Source: Manduca sexta (lineage: Eukaryota; Arthropoda; Insecta; Lepidoptera; Sphingidae). From it: a stretch of 64,000 nt of DNA. The notes under the pieces are model-generated. The model was not told where the DNA came from, did not search any database, and saw nothing but the letters and a program-made list of their open reading frames with translations. The stretch covers positions 2,728,001-2,792,000 of the forward strand of contig NC_051130.1 of assembly GCF_014839805.1 (NCBI RefSeq), written 5' to 3'. A program made the translations under genes and the position numbers. Every line of letters begins with the position of its first letter. Positions within the stretch are counted from its first letter, which is position 1. Positions 59,291 to 64,000 of the stretch are shown piece by piece.

Positions 59291-60049
59291 TTGACTTCGG
59301 AGATACATCAGAAAAATCTTAAAATTATGTCGTTAACTATTATGTCCTGAACCTATATATGTCGTTCATGTATTTATCTAGCGTAACTAGCAATTTTATT
59401 TAGTCACCGACTCTATAATTGGTAACCAGTATAGGTAATATTAATTTTTTTTTTGTTTTTTTTTTGTGGTTGTTAAAGGCGGTATAATTTTTTTGCCTTC
59501 CTCATATGGAGAAGAATTGATAGTTAAGAAAGAAAACACTAGCTGTAACACAGTTTTGTAGGCTTAGAAGTCAGGGGGCCTTTATTTGTATTATTAAAAC
59601 TCGTGGGAAAATAAATAAATATATTATTATTATTTTAAGCAAAATAAGCATCCGTTGATGTTTTCCTAAACAACAAACTTATTATAATCAATAATATATT
59701 CCATAATTAAAAATAAGAAGAGGTCAACAAACCAAATTTTGATAAGTCTATCCGGTCTTATAAATAAGGTAAAAAAATATTTGTTTTATCAAATTATACA
59801 AAAACTACACCAAATTATTATTTCGTCAATTAAAACCTGATTATATCATTGATAACAAGTTTTTCCCTATTCAAGAATTGTTTTAAGTATTGACGAATGT
59901 ATTTCCTTTGCAGACGGTTATCAAATACTGTTTAATTATGAATGAATAATTAGTTTATGTTTACGCGGCTTATGCGGTTTTTTGTATTTTAATTTTCTGT
60001 AGAGTTTACGAAGATTTTTTTTAATACTGGCGTGGTAAAGAGACCCCAC

Positions 60050-60265
60050 CTGCACCTGATAGTAAGTGGAGTGGGATCTAATAGAATGTCGACTGACGAG
60101 AGATGATTACCTATTGCAGTCGAGACAATTATGCTGGCCTGTTTGATCGGGATATACACAGGCTAATCACGGCACGCAACACACTTACGTGGACCACTAT
60201 GGCGAGTTTTAACACCTTATGTACCGTGGTCGCTATCCGGGCGGATATAAAATATATTCTACCAA
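60050..60265 (+). repeat. Interspersed repeat R7, intergenic
   Basis: cctgcacctgatagtaagtg, gtcgactgacgagagatgat, attatgctggcctgtttgat and gtcgctatccgggcggatat. It runs directly into an R6 fragment at 60290-60395. Confidence 0.6.
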
Positions 60266-60399
60266 CAGTAAGACTTCCGTCTTCATGGTCACAGGTTAAT
60301 AGTCCACCTCCGGACCATGAATGCTGCAGTCTTCAAACGCCGGAGGAAATTACAATATAAAATACCGCGATAAAAATCCAAAAACTAGTTTTACCTCGA

Positions 60400-61960
60400 C
60401 GAATAATTAGTGTAAATATAATATTTGTGGTTTCCTTTAAATTCGGAGAACGGACAAAACTGAAATTATGTTTGCTCATTTAACGAAATACACAGGACTT
60501 TTTAGAAAGAAGAATTTTATGATTACAAAATAATAGTGGTTTTAAAAAATGCCAGTTGTCTCGTGAACTAATAAAATAATTGTAAATCATGAATCAGTTC
60601 ACAAACATATATCCTCCATTTTTTCATACTGGTATTCATCTTTATTCTAGAAGTCGCTAAATTTAGTTTTTTTTTATTATTCTCTGAGGGTGGCTCACAG
60701 CTTTTAAAGACCAATAAATATAGCACGAAAAGAATACAATAGATAAGCGAATTATGAACCCCCGCAAATAGTTTTTAAAATAACTTTATCTTATCATCAT
60801 GAAATCTTAAAAATATGTTAAAAAAGTTTACTAAGTTACGTAATTAAACTTAGGTTTTCGTTATCTTATTCCAATATCAAAGACACATTTTATTCAAATG
60901 CAATTGACAACCTAAATATAGACATTTGTAGTCAACACCGGAATAAAAACCTTAAGATTTAAGATCCGATTATCGTTGGGTTCTATTAAAAGCCGTAAAG
61001 TTTTCTAAACATTCCGAGAAATGTCTAGGCGTGTTGACCTTCGGCCTTCCGTAATCATCGGAAAACCCTGGAGTGGCGTGTTTTTATTCACGTGTGGTAA
61101 ATATTTGTTGTATTACATATAAAGCTGTGTAAGGAATGATGAACTATATCGCTTACTAAAGGAAATAAACGTCATTGATGAATCGCAATGACGTTAGTAA
61201 AACAATGGGTTTATGGTTATTCACAACTACCCATAAATTTGATAGTGTTTAATTAATCACTATTCGTTGCAACGAAATATGAACTATCAAAAATATTTTT
61301 TCCTGTTATTCTAACTTTATTTTTAGGTACGCATATTCGCTGCTTCTTATAGCACTCTAAACTTATGTTATTTGCAGCGACGGCCTTAAGGAGGAGGCGG
61401 AGGCGGGGCGGGGGGTGGTGGTTAGAATTACCGGGTAGGACCTTTTTAACATCTTACCTATGAAACTATTAAAATCGTGAGGCTTTTTTTGCTGCGCAAA
61501 GGCCCTTGCGTCAGTTTTTTTATTTGCTTTAATCCGGATCTTCACTTTGGTTAAGACCGCCACTGATTATTCAGAGGTAAAATTTGTAAGGGAGGATATA
61601 AAAGAGGTAACTTATAATACCACTGATACAATAATAAAAATTCTTTCATTTACAGAATGCTAAACAATTTATATATTATGAGTTTTTACAATGGAGACAT
61701 AATTTCCTTTTATTCGTTCTAGTTAAAAACAACAATCACAAGTCTTAGCTTTTGCATGTGGTACTATGTCCAACATTGCCTTCACCATTGGGGATGCAGG
61801 TATTAATATACTGTGTTATATAATTAACATAGAAGTAATAGTTGTACGTGCATATTTTAAAACAACTTTCACTCTTCATTTGCAGGATTTGAGATCATAC
61901 GTATTTTGGAGTGACGTAGAACCAAGTTTAGGATTTACTAATAAATAATTTTGATTAAAT
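60400..61960. other. Intergenic stretch with nothing recognisable
   Basis: AT-rich apart from a purine-rich, G-heavy tract about 61385-61425. No coding signal was found. Confidence 0.4.
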
Positions 61961-61969
61961 ACGTGTAAT

Positions 61970-62278
61970 ATAATAATATCAATCCTGTATTACTGTCCCA
62001 CTGTTGGGCACGGGCTCCTCTACTACTGAGAGGAATTAGGAATTAGTCCACCACGCTGGCATAGTAGGGATAGATAGGTTCACACACTCTCCAAGTTCCT
62101 ATAGAGAACATTTCAGGTATGCGTTTCCTCACGATTGCCTTCACCGTTAAAGCAAGCGATATTTCACAAAGAATATACACATAATCTTAGAAAAGTCAGA
62201 GGTGTGTACCCTTGGGATTTGAACCTGCGGATATTTGTCTATGCAGTCCGTTACACACACAACTAGGCTATCGCCGCT
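61970..62278 (-). repeat. SINE family A, diverged, intergenic
   Basis: From tcaatcctgtattactgtcc to gctatcgccgct, with a B box ggttcaaatccc on the minus strand. Confidence 0.75.
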
Positions 62279-62279
62279 A

Positions 62280-63170
62280 AATGAAATATATAGTGGAAAC
62301 ATTATAATTTATTGAGTATCAAAAAAGGTTATAACTTTTATTTTCTAAGGTAGAGATGAAAATGTTAATTTTAAAGTGAAAATTCAAGTTGTTAATAAAA
62401 AATCAAATGTTATAATACAATCTATCAGTGGTTCGCTTGAGACGAAGACGAGATTTTTCTATTTTATTTTTATTTCATTCGTATACGTTATCTTTGTTTT
62501 CATATTCACCCAGTTAAAGATTTTTTTGACATACATATAGCACGTGTCTTCTGCTTTTCAAACTTGACGTTAGAAGAATTATCGTATAAACAAATAGCCA
62601 AACAAAATAAATTTAATTGGATTGATTGGAGATTTTTCTAATCTGTGTACGACATATGTTTTGTTCGTGGCTCCGTCCACGTGAATATTGTCTAGATAAG
62701 TCCTACTGGTATGCTTTGAATGTGGCAAAAACGACGACACGACTCCGTAACGGTTTATTTAATTGGTTGAGATTACCACGTGACTGACGCGTTGGTCTCT
62801 TGTACATAACATCAAAATTAAAAGACATCGCCTTACGAGTTGTGTTTTTGGGACTAAGGGACTGAGCTCTTTTCCATAAGAAATGTATATAGAACTGTTT
62901 ATAGATATGTTTGTAAGATAGAAATGAAAAGATTGTCACGCGGGTGAAACACGAATTAAATAGAGATAAAAATATAATATAATCATTCACTAGTATGCCG
63001 GGAAATATATTTGTGTAATGTGTAAATATAGTGAATTAACTTTCTTAAAATAACATCGAGAAGAAAAAACTGGCAATGATCCAAGAAAACGGGCTATTAA
63101 TGACACCAAAATATATTTTTTTTAATCGTTTTAACATCACTACGTTGGTGGCCCTACAACTCCTTAGTTT
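62280..63170. other. Intergenic stretch with nothing recognisable
   Basis: AT-rich sequence with no coding or RNA signal seen. Confidence 0.4.
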
Positions 63171-63176
63171 AGTGCA

Positions 63177-63500
63177 TTGATTCCCAAAGTGGTCCAATGG
63201 ACCCCAGGGATTCACGGGAGATTCGACGGGGGTCTGCATTAGCGTGACCAAAAAGTGGGGTTTACGATTTGTCAGCGGGGGTCCACGAAAATTTATCTGG
63301 TTTGATAGTAAATAACTAAAATGTTGGCTTGACTTCGCCGATAGGCAGGTAATATTTTAAAAAGCTCGGCGACTGTTACTAGTAAAAACTTGCATATTCT
63401 GGGAAATATGGTAGAAATTTTGCTGCTGAGGGTCAACAGGCACCATCAAAATTTTGAAAGTGGTCTATGAGAAAAAAAGTTTGGGAACTTCTGGTCTAGT
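63177..63500. mobile_element. hAT-like non-autonomous element, intergenic
   Basis: The left end reads attgattcccaaagtggtcc and the right end, on the other strand, agaagttcccaaactttttt, giving imperfect inverted ends. The inner right side (aaaattttgaaagtggtcta) recurs at 31940. Edges are approximate. Confidence 0.5.
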
Positions 63501-64000
63501 GGCAATGGATATGGGCTGTAAATTAGGGGTCCTAACACGGATACTACCAAAAATAATCAGAGATGTATATAGGTTTATATACATTTCTGATTATTTTTGG
63601 TTAGTTGGTTAGTCGACGACTTTAATTGATTTACCTCAAATAAACATTTTATTTGAATGTCTTTTTTGTTTGAAATAGTATTTATGAGATTTAAAATATC
63701 ATAAAATTATAATTATCTTAATGTTATTTACACACTGTTTTTAATAACAATTTCATAATTTGTTTTTCTTACTGCGCCTTGTGTAAAAAGCTATAACACT
63801 AAATTATGAAACATAAAAAAACAATTTTGAAAGATATAATATGAAACCAAAAAACACTTAAAATTTAGTATTTTTGCACGTATGGTCATTATTTTACTGA
63901 ACAGGATAGCGTCTAAAAATACATAGATCATGGTGAAATGCGTGAAACGCTCTAGTTTTGCTCGATTGAATACATCCAAAACCGACTTCTAATGACCACG
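63501..64000. other. Window end, nothing recognisable
   Basis: AT-rich. Contains an inverted repeat about 63552-63600 (ccaaaaataatcagagatgt and its complement) but no gene. Confidence 0.4.

Noticed and set aside
61363..61563. 66-codon minus-strand frame next to a G-rich tract
   Set aside because: Low complexity and no other coding evidence.

Overview
The window is animal nuclear DNA, almost certainly from a moth or butterfly. It is AT-rich and intron-rich. It is littered with tRNA-derived SINEs and short interspersed elements of the kind found in lepidopteran genomes, and it carries insect ionotropic-receptor genes. Gene models below come from reading splice sites, codon phases and protein similarity by eye.

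Layout: (1) 261-22958, minus strand: a complete 14-exon cytosolic threonyl-tRNA synthetase gene (713 codons plus stop, all phases consistent). Its ninth intron is dominated by the most striking object in the window. A 147-bp unit, made of the last 121 bp of coding exon 9, its 5' splice site and 26 bp of intron, is repeated 24 times head to tail with almost no divergence (5917-9445). (2) 23276-23767, plus strand: a small intronless gene for a basic protein of unknown function, divergent from the synthetase with a 317-bp spacer. (3) 24268-31695, minus strand: a complete 11-exon ionotropic receptor of the IR75 type (599 aa). (4) 33570-50013, minus strand: a second 11-exon IR75-type receptor with identical intron positions and phases, so the two are tandem duplicates. 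Its exon 5 has a reading-frame break that looks like two missing bases in homopolymers. A tRNA-Ser(GCT) gene is nested in its intron 9. (5) 50014-64000: no gene I can establish, only interspersed repeats plus a weak two-exon candidate near 54.6-54.9 kb.

The two receptors are probably chemosensory membrane proteins (S1 ligand lobe, TM1, pore loop, TM2, S2 lobe, TM3). The synthetase and the tRNA are housekeeping genes with no evident functional link to them. Repeat content is concentrated in introns. Several SINE copies keep clear target-site duplications and one sits 30 bp from a receptor splice site. At least one hAT-like MITE with an 8-bp target duplication is present.
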